The translations under genes were made by a program, and so were the position numbers. Shown here one piece after another: positions 1 to 11,185 of a stretch of 64,000 nt of DNA (position 1 is the first letter of the stretch; each line of letters begins with the position of its first letter). The notes beneath the pieces are model-generated. The model worked only from the letters and a program-made list of their open reading frames with translations, did not search any database and had not been told where the DNA came from. The stretch comes from Clavelina lepadiformis. Taxonomy: Eukaryota; Chordata; Ascidiacea; Aplousobranchia; Clavelinidae. The stretch spans positions 18,228,860 to 18,292,859 of the forward strand of contig NC_135244.1 of the NCBI RefSeq assembly GCF_947623445.1. The letters are read 5' to 3'.

Positions 1-243
1 AATAAACTCCTTGTATACAATGTGAAAACTGGATGGAAGCCTCTCTGTGAATTTCTTGGAAACAATATTCCAAATAAACCATTTCCTCATGAGAATAAAA
101 AAGGTGAAATCATGGACAACCCAGATTTAACTCATCCGTTTACCATTCGCCTACAGCGAGAATTTTTTATCATGTCTTGTATTTTATTGGGGTTATCCGC
201 TTTTGGATTTTACAAGATAGCTGCAGTTAAAAATGGTTTATGA
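1..243 (+). CDS. Sulfotransferase-like protein, last exon only (gene 1 of the array)
   Basis: This is the C-terminal exon of a gene that starts left of the window. The reading frame is open from base 1 (N-K-L-L-V-Y-N) to a TGA at 241-243. It matches the last exon of the three complete genes to the right: the same K-T-G-W-K-P-L-C core, a P-F-P-H-E-N turn, and a final hydrophobic helix (about 18 residues around 175-225) that would anchor the protein by its tail. The tail ends in a short basic/polar segment and is longer than that of the gene at 1437. The first few codons of the exon and its acceptor lie outside the window. The family role, PAPS-dependent sulfotransfer, is inferred from the full-length relatives. 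Confidence 0.85.
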   Translation, partial: NKLLVYNVKTGWKPLCEFLGNNIPNKPFPHENKKGEIMDNPDLTHPFTIRLQREFFIMSCILLGLSAFGFYKIAAVKNGL

Positions 244-1436
244 ATTAATTAAATATTTTACCAATTTATTGAGCGTTGTAATTGTTTCCCGTGCTTATTT
301 CAAATTGCTGCAAGTGCTGTATTTATTTTTATGAAGCATAAACGTTGGATTGATTATTATTTTTGCATTTCAAGTCCTTGTGTATTTTATGTAACTAGTA
401 TTGTAACAAACAGTATAAAGTGGGTCTTTTACTGTATATAAATGTGTTAAATATGTATTGTATAGTATTATAAATGTATTAACAGTTTTTACTCAAAACT
501 AATTTCCAAACGGTTAATTACAATATACATAGTATATTATAGTATATCGACCCCTTGCATTTTCCGCCTTTTGAAAACGACCAGAATGGATGCGTTAGCG
601 ACGAGGTTAAGCAACCCTGGTCTAGTTAAATTGTTCGTTTTGTAATTTGATCACTCTTTACCTGAACACCCTCACGTAGACACCGATGCTTAACATTTAA
701 GAACGGGAATCAATTAAGTTGCCATTAGATAAGCGTTAAAAGATTGTAGAGATCTACGCAACTTCTTCTATTCTGGCATTTTCCCAATAAGAGCCTCCAA
801 TTTTTGCTATGATGCTAAAGATAGCATCCTTATATTCAGTCTAAACGCGTTGCCGGTCGTATATAACCTACAGTTCACAAACTTTCATAGATTAATTATG
901 ACGTACTTCGTTCAAATGCCAGTCGTTACGTGTTTCGATTTTACAATGTGATGTCATAATTACCTCCACATCCGTCATAATTAATTTGTGATACATTTTT
1001 AGCAATGTAGTAAAGGTTCAACTATACTAATCATTGTTGAAAAATTCTTTTTGCACTAAACTTCCTAACAGCTTTTTTGGTTTAAGGTTCACTATTTTAT
1101 CATTTGCCCATTACTTTAAGAAGCATTCAAAGCCTAGTTAATTATTAAAAACAAAATAACGCCTCGGGTTGTAATTAGCAACAAACAATGTTTTCCATTC
1201 ACATTGTCAACCTTTAAACAACAGTGTTTCCAACTTCGCATACTTTGAACCTAACAAAATTCGTCACAACGACAACCACTTTTTGCAGCATTATAGGTTC
1301 TATTGTAGTATAAGAAGTTTCAAGTAATTTGCCTGGAAACACTTTTGATCAATTTATCAGAACTGCAGACATTTTGCTAGTTGCATAGTAAGCGAACAGT
1401 GTTCCCGGGCAAGTTAACGTTGAACACCATACCAGC
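244..1436 (+). other. Intergenic DNA and 5' flank of the second array gene
   Basis: No gene is seen. From about 640 to 1436 the sequence is repeated with few changes upstream of the genes at 6315 and 15349, so it is the 5' part of the duplicated unit and should hold their shared promoter. This copy lacks an insert of about 225 bases that both other copies carry just after the shared CCCAATAAG (5475-5698 in the second unit). Confidence 0.7.
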
Positions 1437-3423
1437 ATGAAAGTAATAGTTGCCGGCTTTTCTAAAACCGGAACGAAAACATTAGCTGCTGCACTGAGAG
1501 AATTGGATTATGAAGTGTACGATTTTATGGATCATTTCTGGTATCATGAGAAGGAATGGAAGAAAATACTTTCTAAAGGAGGTTCCATTGACGATTTCAA
1601 GCAAATGTATCAAGATATAGATGTTGTTACTGATGGTCCAAGTTACCTCTTTTGGGAAGAAATACATAAAGCCTTTCCAGAGGCAAAGGTATACAGATTA
1701 TATATATAATAATATTTGATTATGTCACCAAACTTCACGTTTGGTGATTCTTTGTGAATTAACCATGCTCACAGGCGTGTTAATGTAGCACTGCACTTTG
1801 ATATGTTTGTAGACGTATATGTTTTTAGGTGTATATTAAGATGTATTCTACTCATATTGTTGAGCAATACTTTGATACATTTTGACTGCGTGTTTGGTAT
1901 TAATAATTAATTCATCGATATGCCACTAGTGATTTTTCATCGTTTTTATAAATTTTCCTACACACGTACACGGTTTACTCTATTCCCTGCAACTCCCCGA
2001 GGCATGTTACGCTGCCCGCAATTTCTAATCTCTCACCTTAATTGTTATAACTACTTACGCTGGGGATTTTGTTGGACAAGAGTTTCACTTTTTTATACGT
2101 TTCGTTCTCTGTGAGATGGACTGGTGTTTTTCTTAGAAAATGATAAGGAACGTTGTTTTTGTTACGAACCAGTGAATATATTAAATATTATTAAAAGTTC
2201 AAGGAGCAAACGCTGGCAATGTGACTATAGCCGTACAAACGGGGGAAAATTGGCGATTTTCAGCAAAGAAGTAAACACTGCACTGTACCTTACTGTAGTC
2301 ACGCCATATTGCTCCGCATCAGTCCCGTCTGCGTGCGTATTACGTGTACATACATACCAATATTTTTCACGATCTTGTTTGTCTTGTTCTTTACCGTAGT
2401 GTACGCGAAAACATCAAATTACGCGGCAGTATGCAGTTACTGCGATAAAACACCATACATTTTTTTAAAATAGCCGCTTCTTGAGTTTGTTTATACGATC
2501 TTCTAGTACGTTGCTACGAATTATAAAGCAAGGAAGGTCTCATAAATGCTTTTTACCAACCAAGCAACTTGCTTAACTTTTACCAATGCATTTTTCTGCA
2601 AAATGTGAAACGAAATTTCTGCTTTTCATTCAGATCATACTTATGGTGAGAGACGAAAAAGCGTGGTGCCAAAGTGCACTTCGGCAATACAGAAGAATCC
2701 GGACTCATCCTGGTTTCATAATTTCGTGCTTTACTCCAATCGGTTGGAAAATGTCTCGTTTCCTTCAAATGACGAGTAGGTGCTTCGTATTTTTCCGCTC
2801 TACTTGTTAACCTTTTGATGGCTCCGTGTAAGATTGTATGGTTATTTTGCTATTAAATAATTACGTTTTTTTCTGTAGTTGTTGTGTTCTAGTAATGGCC
2901 ATGCATGGAGTGCTGGAGTCCTACCCATTTACCTTCAACTCGCATCTCAACGAAATGGTTCTACGGAAGTCATACCGCCAGCATACGCAGTACTGCTTGC
3001 AGGTTGTCACATTTACGAACTTTTCTCTAGCTACGGTTAATGATTGAATAAACCTCATTATTTTTGGTTGATGTTAGGCGAAACATACAATCATTTTCCA
3101 AAATAAGATTCTTGTTAAATATTCAGTTATTTTAACATTTTAACGGTTTCGGCCACAGCAGATATATCAATGAAATAAGTAACTTGTAGAATGCTCCGAA
3201 GGACAAACTACTCGTGTACAACGTTGAAACTGGATGGGAACCACTCTGCAATTTTCTCGGGAAAGATATTCCCGAAAAATCATTTCCACATAAGAATAAA
3301 CAAAGTGATTTCATGGACGACCCGGATTTATCGCATTCATTTATCAATCGCGTTCAGCGGGAACTATTGATCGTGCTGTGTTTGCTGGTGGTGATAATTG
3401 CTTTTGGAGTTTATGAATTGTAG
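1437..3423 (+). CDS. Tail-anchored sulfotransferase-like protein, array gene 2
   Basis: Four exons: 1437-1688, 2634-2775, 2893-3002 and 3190-3423, with intron phases 0, 1 and 0, giving 245 residues. The N-terminus carries the PAPS-binding P-loop G-F-S-K-T-G-T-K-T (residues 7-15). Exon 2 opens with I-I-L-M-V-R-D-E and an R/S pair typical of the 3'-phosphate-binding strand of sulfotransferases. The C-terminus is a hydrophobic helix (about 223-242) followed by only a few residues. One extra base, relative to the gene at 15349, moves the stop forward and shortens the tail (Y-E-L). Exon boundaries were set by comparison with the two diverged relatives at 22982 and 38520, which keep identical phases. 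An alternative exon 2/3 pair (donor after 2779, acceptor after 2878) would also stay open but does not match the relatives. The family fits Sulfotransfer_4-like proteins; the substrate is unknown. Confidence 0.85.
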
Positions 3424-4204
3424 CTGCAATTGCCTTTGATTTAAAAATTGATTAGACTTATTTCTTAAACATCAAACTGTTGTTTCATGTTTATCTTTGG
3501 AAATGTTTGATGACGTACAAGTTTATAACATAGTTAAAGCCCGCGCTGCATTCGCAGCATCAAAAACGGGAAGGTGTATAAACATGCATACTTGACATCG
3601 AGCGCTGTTCAGTGATTGCATTAAAAGGGTATTTGATGAAGCGATTTTAGTTTAAGCAATTTGATGGTTAGAGCTTATAAGCTTGATATATAAGAACAAG
3701 AAAACAAGAAAACGACAAACAAGTAACAAACGGGGAGAAAGCGGCTAAGCCAAGAGGACTCTATTTTATTCATCAACCGTATCACAGAAAACAAACATTT
3801 ATAGTGTTACAAGCATTAAATTACGTAATTTTGTCAGGAACCTATATTTTTTAAAGACCATACAAAAAATGGAATATAGCATAATTACATATCAAGTGGT
3901 TGCAATAAAAGCCACTAAAGCAGGTACAAACATTTCATTAAAAAGCGCAAACATATTTCGAACAACATTGGTTCTTTATCAAATCTGGAATGAATTACAG
4001 TAGTAGATTGTCGATTTAAGTTCTCAACAATGTTATATTAAAGGAAGAAGGAAATAAAATGAATAAGAAATATAAGCCATCAGCTTGCAGAAGACAAAGA
4101 TAATGGCAGGAAAACAATGAGTCTCTCACGATTCGTGGGACATGGTAGTTAAACAAAAAAACATGCAAAGCGGTAAACCCCATTTTGCAGACATGACCGG
4201 ATAT
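3424..4204 (+). other. 3' flank of array gene 2, duplicated
   Basis: No gene is seen. Most of this stretch (about 3424-4190) recurs at 19524-19990 downstream of the gene at 15349, including a purine-rich A-A-C-G-G-G-G-A-G-A-A-A-G-C segment. It is absent downstream of the gene at 6315, where a deletion joins the last exon directly to transposon DNA. Confidence 0.65.
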
Positions 4205-5310
4205 TGTGTTTGGGATCTAGTAGATTTTATTAAATTTTTAAAAGAAAGGAAGTGCAATTCTCAAATGCCCGTTTGTTTAATGTGAGATTCAACTGCTTGT
4301 TTTATAATGCTTCTTGAATATTGCATTCGTAATTGTTTCGGCATTTTCGGATAATTTTGAAGTGAGATATGTCAGTATTGTCTTCTTTGCATCCTTTGCA
4401 TGTTTATATGTGTCTTTTGATTGCTGATTTGTTGTATGCTTTCTTTATTTGTGTTTGTTCCGCAACTCTGGTACCAAAATGTTAAGAAGTCTTACCTATA
4501 AAAGGTAAGGTATTATTCAAATCATATAGACATGTAAATTTGTTTACGACATTAGATAGCAAAGCCGTTGGAACATGGGACTTGCTGTTAAAATAATTTT
4601 GTACTTTGGTTGAAGTAAACACGCTTTTAAGTTCTACGTAAAATTTTGTTTTAACGCTGCTTGTATTGTACATCTAAAGCTGGAAGAAGTTTTATCGACA
4701 TACGGGATTTTTAGAATAATTGGTCGTGATGGCAATTCTTTGGTTTGCGTTTTTCGTTGAACGTCGTAATGTTTATGCGTTTTAGAGTATAATCAGAAGT
4801 CTCAAAAGTTTTATCAAATAGTTTGCGAGGATGGCTAATACTCAAAAACATTTTACGCAGCTTTTCGACCTCCAAGTTAAATAAATTTTCCAAGCTCGGT
4901 CAAGGAAGTAAACAAATAAACCTTTCTTCCATGTTGTGGGTTGTGTTTGGCTGAAAGTTTAATAACACCGGTGTTTGGTTTCTTCTAAATACCCAAAAAA
5001 TCGAAAGAAGTATATCTGTGATTTTAATTTTAAAGTTGAGGAATGAGCTGTTATTTGTCAGTTCTATGGTGAACGGTAGGTTAGGATGTAGTTGGTTCAG
5101 TCAGCCGAAAAATTGATTAACATATTCTGGTTGTGAAAAGATAGCAAATGTGTCATCAACGTAGCGGAAATATGTATTTGGTTTACATTTTAGGTTTGAT
5201 TCAAGCAGGCGATTTTCAATATGACCTTACTGTAAATAGAAATTTGCAAATGTGGGGCCTAATTGTTTATCCATGGCCACGTCATCTATTTGCTTGTTTA
5301 CTTTTTCTTT
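4205..5310 (-). mobile_element. Penelope-like retroelement fragment, copy A
   Basis: Read on the - strand, the fragment starts inside a reverse transcriptase near 5290 with Q-I-D-D-V-A-M-D-K-Q-L-G-P. It reaches the catalytic box F-R-Y-V-D-D-T-F-A-I-F near 5150, then runs through a thumb-like region to a GIY-YIG-type endonuclease stretch (K-F-T-C-L-Y-D-L-N-N then P-F-I-G-K-T-S) around 4480-4560. This order, RT then GIY-YIG, is characteristic of Penelope-like elements. The N-terminal part is missing and the frame is broken in several places, so it is dead. The same 5'-truncated fragment is present at about 8100-9195, which shows that it was copied with the surrounding unit rather than inserted twice. 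Confidence 0.75.
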
Positions 5311-6314
5311 TTCTTTCGTTTTGTAATTTGATCACTCTTTACCTGAACACCCTGACGTAATAGACACCGATGCTTAACATTTAAGAACGGGAATCATTTA
5401 AATTGCCATTACCATAGAGTTAAAAAATTATATCGATCTACGCAACTTCTTCTATTCTGCCTTTTTCCCAATAAGTGGAGCAACCTGTGCGGGTTGCATC
5501 CTACACTGCACTCTGTCTGCGGCATACTCATCCACCTGCCCATTATCGTCATTGCTTCCTTTATACAATCCATCCATCTTCTCTTCGACCTCCATTTGTT
5601 CGGTTTCTAACTTCAAAGTGTCTCATCTTGTAATAACCCTCTTCTCACCACATGTCCCAACTACTATCTCAACTGTATCTCTCGTAACTTTAATACATGC
5701 AGATGCTAAAGATAACATTGTTATATTCATTCTAAACGCGTTGCCGGTCGTGTAACGTATAGTTCTCACACCTTCATCCGAACTTTATTCAAATGCCAGT
5801 GGTTACGTGTTTCGATTTTGCAGTGTGATGTCATAATTACCTCCACATCCTTCATAATTAATTTGTGATACATTTTAGCAACGCAGTAAAGGTTCAACTA
5901 TACTAAATGTGGTTGAAAAATTCTTTTTGCGCTAAACTTCCTGACAGTTTTTTTGGTTTAAGGTTCGCTTTTTTTAGCAGTTGCCCATTACTTTAAGAAG
6001 CATTCAAAACCTAGTTAATTACTAAAAACGAAATAACGCCTCGGGTTGTAATTAACTACAAACAGTGTTTTCCATTCACATTGCCAACCTCTAAACAACA
6101 GTGTTTCCAACTTCGCATACTTTGAACCTAATGAAATTTGTCACAACGACAACCACTTTTTTGCAGCATTATAGGCTCTGTTGTAGGATAAGAAGTTTCA
6201 AGTAATTTGCCTGGAAACACTTTTGATCAATTTATCAGAACTGCAGACATTTTGCTAGTTGCATAGTAAGCTAACATTGTTCCCGGGCAAGTTAACGTTG
6301 AATACCATACCAGC
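5311..6314 (+). other. 5' flank of array gene 3, with an extra insert
   Basis: This stretch is homologous to 640-1436 and to the flank of the gene at 15349. Positions about 5475-5698 are an insert shared only with the third unit (from about 9363). On the - strand the insert gives a short peptide ending A-A-D-R-V-Q-C-R, which vaguely recalls the tail of a LINE reverse-transcriptase protein, but it is too short to assign. No gene is seen. Confidence 0.6.
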
Positions 6315-8196
6315 ATGAAAGTAATAGTTGCCGGCTTTTCTAAAACCGGAACGAAAACTTTAGCTGCTGCACTGAGAGAATTGGATTATGAAGTGTATGA
6401 TTTTGTGGATCATTTCTGGTATCATGAGAAGGAATGGAAGAAAATATTTTCTAAAGGAGGTTCCATTGACGATTTCAAGCAAATGTATCAAGATATAGAT
6501 GTTGTTACTGATGGTCCAAGTTACCTCTTTTGGGAAGAAATACATAAAGCCTTTCCGGAGGCAAAGGTATATGGCTGAGTACAGATTATATATATAAACA
6601 TATATGATTATGTCACCAAACTTCACGATTGGTGATTCTTTGTGTATTAACCGTGCTAACAGGCGTGTTAGCGTAGCACTGCATTTTGATATGTTTCCAG
6701 ACTTACGTATTTTTAGATGTATATTAAGATGTATTCTACCCATATTGTTAAGCAATACGTTGATATATTTATACTGCATTTTTGGTATTAATAATAATTT
6801 ATCCATGTGTCCCTTGTGACTCTTTTTACTGTTTTAAGTAAGTTTTCTACACACGTACACGGTTTACTCCATTCCCTACAACTCATTACGTTGTGGTTTG
6901 TGTTGGACAAGAGTTTCACTTTTTTTCTACGTTTCGTTTTCTGTAAGATGGACTGGTGTTTTTATTGGCAAATGATAATTAACGTGGTTTTTATTGCGCA
7001 CGAAAGAATTTAGCGTGACAATTACATATATCTACCTATGATTAGTATTTTACTCATCAGTCTACAATGCTTTACTTCATCTCAATACAATTTACTAAAA
7101 ATTGCTAAATATTTGCTGTTTTCCATAAAGTTGTAAATTATTAGCTTTCTATTGAATTTAAATTCGAGTTACACGTGCATTATATCTGTCCTACAAAGTA
7201 TGCAGTTGTTGCGATAAAATACCATGTTTTTTTTTAAAACAGTCGCTTCTTGAGTTTGTTTATACGATCTTCTACATGGTACGGTTTATGAAGCAATGCA
7301 GTCTCAGAAATGCTTTTTACCAACCAAGCAACTTGCTTAACTTTTACCAATGCATTTTCTGCAAAATGTGAAACGAAATTGCTGCTTTTCATTCAGATCA
7401 TACTTACGGTGAGAGACGAAGACTCATGGTGCGAAAGTGCACTTGAGCTATACAGAAGAATCCGAACTCATCCTGGTTTCATAATTTCGTGCTTTAGTCC
7501 AATCGGCTGGAAAATGTCTCGTTTCCTTCAAATGACGAGTAGGTGCTTTGTATTTTTCCACTCTACTTCTTAACCTTTTGATTGCTCCGTGTAAGATTGT
7601 ATGGATATCTTGCAATTAACTGATTACGTTTTTTCTGTAGTTATTGTGTTCTAGTAATGGCCATGCATGGAGTGCTGGAGTCCTACCCATTTACCTTCAA
7701 CTCGCATCTCAACGAAATGGTTCTACGGAAATCATACCGCCAACATACGCAGTACTGCTTGCAGGTTGTCACATTTACGAACTTTTCTCTAGCTACGGTT
7801 TAATGCTTGGATAGACCTTATATTTTTGGTTGATGTTAGGTGAAACGTACAATCATTTTCCAAAATAAGATTCTTGTTAAATTTTAGTTATCTTAACATT
7901 TTGACGCTTTCCGCCACAGCAGATATATCAATGAAATAAGTAACTTGTAGAATGCTCCGAAGGACAAACTACTCGTGTACAACGTTGAAACTGGATGGGA
8001 ACCACTCTGCAATTTTCTAGGGAAAGATATTCCTGATAAATCATTTCCACAAAGTGATTTCATGCACGACCCAAATTTATCGCATCCATCTCTCGAAATC
8101 TCTCTTTGGGCTCTAGTAGATTTTATTACATTTTTAAAACAAAGGAAGTGCAATTCTCGAATGCCCGTTTGTTTAATGGGAGATTCAACTGCTTAA
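6315..8196 (+). CDS. Sulfotransferase-like protein with replaced C-terminus, array gene 3
   Basis: Four exons: 6315-6566, 7397-7538, 7655-7764 and 7951-8196, phases 0, 1, 0, giving 249 residues. Exons 1-3 are nearly identical to those of the gene at 1437, with the P-loop G-F-S-K-T-G-T-K-T and the R-D-E-D-S-W block intact. In the last exon, 12 bases are missing in frame after F-P, and after S-H-P-S (about 8092) the sequence switches to DNA of the adjacent Penelope-like fragment, read antisense. This adds about 33 new residues ending S-T-A. The hydrophobic tail helix of the family is lost, so the predicted product would be soluble rather than anchored. Either the gene still makes a relocated enzyme, or it is a recent pseudogene; no other damage is visible. 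Confidence 0.7.
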
Positions 8197-9195
8197 TTTA
8201 TAATGCTTCTTGAACACTGCATTCGTAATTATTTCGGCATTTTCGGATAATTTTGAAGTGAGATATGTCAGTATTGTCTTCTTTGCATGTTTCTATGTGT
8301 CTTTTGATCGCTGATTTGTTGTATGCTTTCTTTATTTGCTTTTGTTCCGCAACTCTGGTACCAAAATATTAAGAAGTCTTTCCTATAAAAGTATTATCCA
8401 AATCATATAAACATGTAAATTTGTTTACGACATTAGATAGCAAAGCCGTTGAAACATGGGACTTGCTGTTAAAATAATTTTGTACTTTGGTTGAAGTAAA
8501 CACGCTTTTAAGTTGTACGTCAAATATTTTTTAACGCTGCTTGTATTGTACATCTAAAGCTGGAAGAAGTTTTACCGACATACAGGATTTTTAGAATAAT
8601 TGGTCGTGATGGCAATTCTTTGGTTTGCGTTTTTCGTTGAACGTCGTAATGTTTATGCGTTTTAGAGTATAATTAGAAGACTCAAAAGTTTTATCAAATA
8701 GTTTGCGAGGATGACTAATACTCAAAAACATTTTATGCAGTTTTTCGACCTCCAAGTTAAATAAATTTTCATTAGAGCAAATTTTCCAAGCTCGGTCAAG
8801 GAAGTAAACAAATAAACCTTTCTTCCATGTTGTGGGTTGTGTTTGGCTGAAAGTTTAATAACACCGGTGTTTGGTTTATTCTAAATACCCAACAATCGAA
8901 AGAAGTATCTGTGATATTAATTTGAACGTCGAGGAATGAGCTGTTATTTTTCAGTTCCATGGTGAGCGTAAGGTTAGGATGTAGTTTGTTCAGTCAACCG
9001 AAAAATTGATTAACATATTCTGGTTGTGAAAAGATAGCAAATGTGTCATCAACGTAGCGGAAATATGTATTTGGTTTACATTTTAGGTTTGATTCAAGCA
9101 GGCGATTTTCAATATGACCTACTGTAAATAGAAATTTGCAAGTGTGGGGCCTAATTGGTTATCCATGGCCACGTCATCTATTTGCTTGTTTACTT
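8092..9195 (-). mobile_element. Penelope-like retroelement fragment, copy B
   Basis: This is the second copy of the fragment at 4205-5310, in the same orientation and with the same 5' end. It includes the - strand F-R-Y-V-D-D-T-F box (near 9060) and the GIY-YIG-like stretch near 8400. Its 3' part overlaps the coding end of the gene at 6315. A few small indels separate it from copy A, so the two have drifted since the segmental duplication. It is broken in several places. Confidence 0.7.
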
Positions 9196-9578
9196 TTTCT
9201 TTTTCTTTCGTGTCGTAATTTGATCACTCTTTACCTGAACACCCTCACGTTGACACCGATGCTTAACATTTAAGAACGAGAATCAATTAAGTTGCCATTA
9301 CCTTAGAGTTAAAAGATTACAGAGATCTACGCAACTTCTTCTATCCGGGCTTTTTCCCAATAAGTGGAGCAACCGGTGCGGGTTGCATCCTACACTGCAC
9401 TCTGTCTGCGGCATACTCCCCCACCTGCCCATTATCGTCATATCTTCCTTTATACAATCCACCCATCTTCTCTTCGACCTCCATTTGTTCGGTTTCTAAC
9501 CTCAAAGTGTCTCATCTTGTAATAACCCTCTTTTCACCACATGTCCCAACTACTATCTCAACTGTAACTCTCGTAACT
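9196..9578 (+). other. 5' flank of array gene 4, left part
   Basis: This is the left portion of the duplicated upstream region, including the insert also seen at 5475-5698. The flank is interrupted by the piggyBac-type element at 9579-14728 and resumes at 14729-15348 directly before the gene at 15349. No gene is seen. Confidence 0.65.
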
Positions 9579-10091
9579 TTAACCCTAGAATACATAACAG
9601 GGGTCAAAATGACCCAAACGGTGCTATTCATCATAACTGCTTAACACATATTGCGAATTAACTCCTGGATTTTCTTGACTTTGTTAGCCTTTTATACTTA
9701 TACATGATGAGAAAACAGTTGTTCTGTAAAATTTTACCTTTGACAAGAAAAATGCATTTTTCATTAAATACCCCGATAATGCATAACAGGGGTCATTTTG
9801 ACCCGCAGCAAATTGACATAGAAAATACGTTGCTTCTGGCTTGTTAACACTTTCGCTGCCAATCGACGACATATGTCGTCTTTTGTTTTCAGACGTGAAC
9901 TGCCAATCGACGACATGTGTCGTCTTTTTACAAAAAAAAACTCCCTTGACTGCCAACTTCTGTTTGTTGCTTTATATAAGACGAGATGACAAGTTGACAA
10001 TTGTTGGAACAATGAAGAAATGCAAACGAGAGATTCCAGAGTGCATGAAAGCTGCTAAGTCTCGAGAAGCAAAGACATCACTCTTTGGGTT

Positions 10092-11185
10092 TGTGGCGAA
10101 ATAATATTTCGCACTATTGTTTGTTTGTTTTTCGTGCATCTTCCCACGCTTTTGTTATCTTTAGTTATCAGTTAACTTTTATTCTGTTTGTTATTTCTCT
10201 TGATGATCTGATTTTATTGATTTCGCTTGTCCACTGTTTTTTCACGTTGTTTATACCGCCTCAAGTGTTTCGATGTGGTCCAGTGCAGATTCATACGTGT
10301 CCTGTTTTCGGTTGGTTTCCCGCATGGGCTTCGGGCGGGAGAGATGAGCTGGCGAGAAAAAGGTGGCTTTCATGGCAGTCGTGGTATGGGCGGTTAGGAA
10401 GAGGACCTGTCGTGGATGTTGGTCACTCAGAACTGCCCTGGTTGCTTTATTATATTTTACCATTTTGATTGTAAAACGTGTGCACCGTAAGTCAAGCCCC
10501 AAAAGCGGAGTGGAGTGCTTTTAATCTGATATCGAAATACAATCTCACTACGTTAACCCTATCCTAACCAGGCTCGCGAGTTTACTAAAAAACTAGGTGT
10601 GGCCGACCCCGCACACACATTTTCAATCGTTAATTACTAGAAAACTATACGTCGTAAACTGATCGGATTTTGACAGGTTAGTAGAAAATTCATCTGGCTT
10701 CCTGTATACATCATAATTGTAAAACTAAAGAAAGTGAATTTAGTGTAAATTAAGTATTTCTAAAAGTGACACATTTCTAGAAATTCTTCTTGTTACGCCG
10801 CGTCCCCGCTGTGCGGAAAACCAGCTGACCGCGAGAAGAGAACGAAAGAGAATAGTTAGTCGAGTTATTGGTGCGTAAATGAGTAATACGCTTCAATGCG
10901 GAGAGCAGAGCAAAGCAGAGGAAAATTATGAAAATATCACAATATCTTAAAAATTACAAAATCCAACTTTATCAAACAAACATGGACAGATAGCTGAACA
11001 TTTTTTAGGAAAAGTCACCAAATTTCAAGTTTCTACAGCAAACAATGCAACTGTACGCCACGTTTTGCTATGACAGTGTGCGGGAGAAGCCAAGCCTAGT
11101 TAGAATAGGGTTAAAAGAGGCTTGTTGGCTTTGAGTGGGCCGTGAAAGCGGTGGAGAAGGACCTGGCAATAGAAAATCTGTAACA
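10092..11185 (+). repeat. 5' LTR of the Ty3/gypsy-like fossil, with a nested element
   Basis: The repeat begins TGTGGCGAAATAATATTTCG and ends TCTGTAACA. It is 1094 bases long because a TTAA-flanked miniature element lies inside it; without that it equals the 536-base 3' LTR at 13315-13850. Confidence 0.9.
10553..11114. mobile_element. piggyBac-like miniature element (TTAA-flanked) inside the 5' LTR
   Basis: The ends are TTAA-CCCTATCCTAAC and GTTAGAATAGGG-TTAA, imperfect inverted repeats flanked by TTAA. The 3' LTR has the uninterrupted site (ACG-TTAA-AAGAGG at about 13775), proving a clean insertion of 558 bases after LTR formation. There is no coding capacity. Its end sequence differs from that of the larger host piggyBac-type element, so it belongs to another family. 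Confidence 0.9.

Noticed and set aside
1482-1667. Conserved - strand reading frames opposite exon 1 of the array genes
   Set aside because: They are conserved only because the + strand exon is duplicated. They have no independent motif or start context.
5552-5755. Short + strand reading frame in the flank of array gene 3
   Set aside because: It lies in a duplicated insert with no splice context. Composition looks like chance translation of a repeat.
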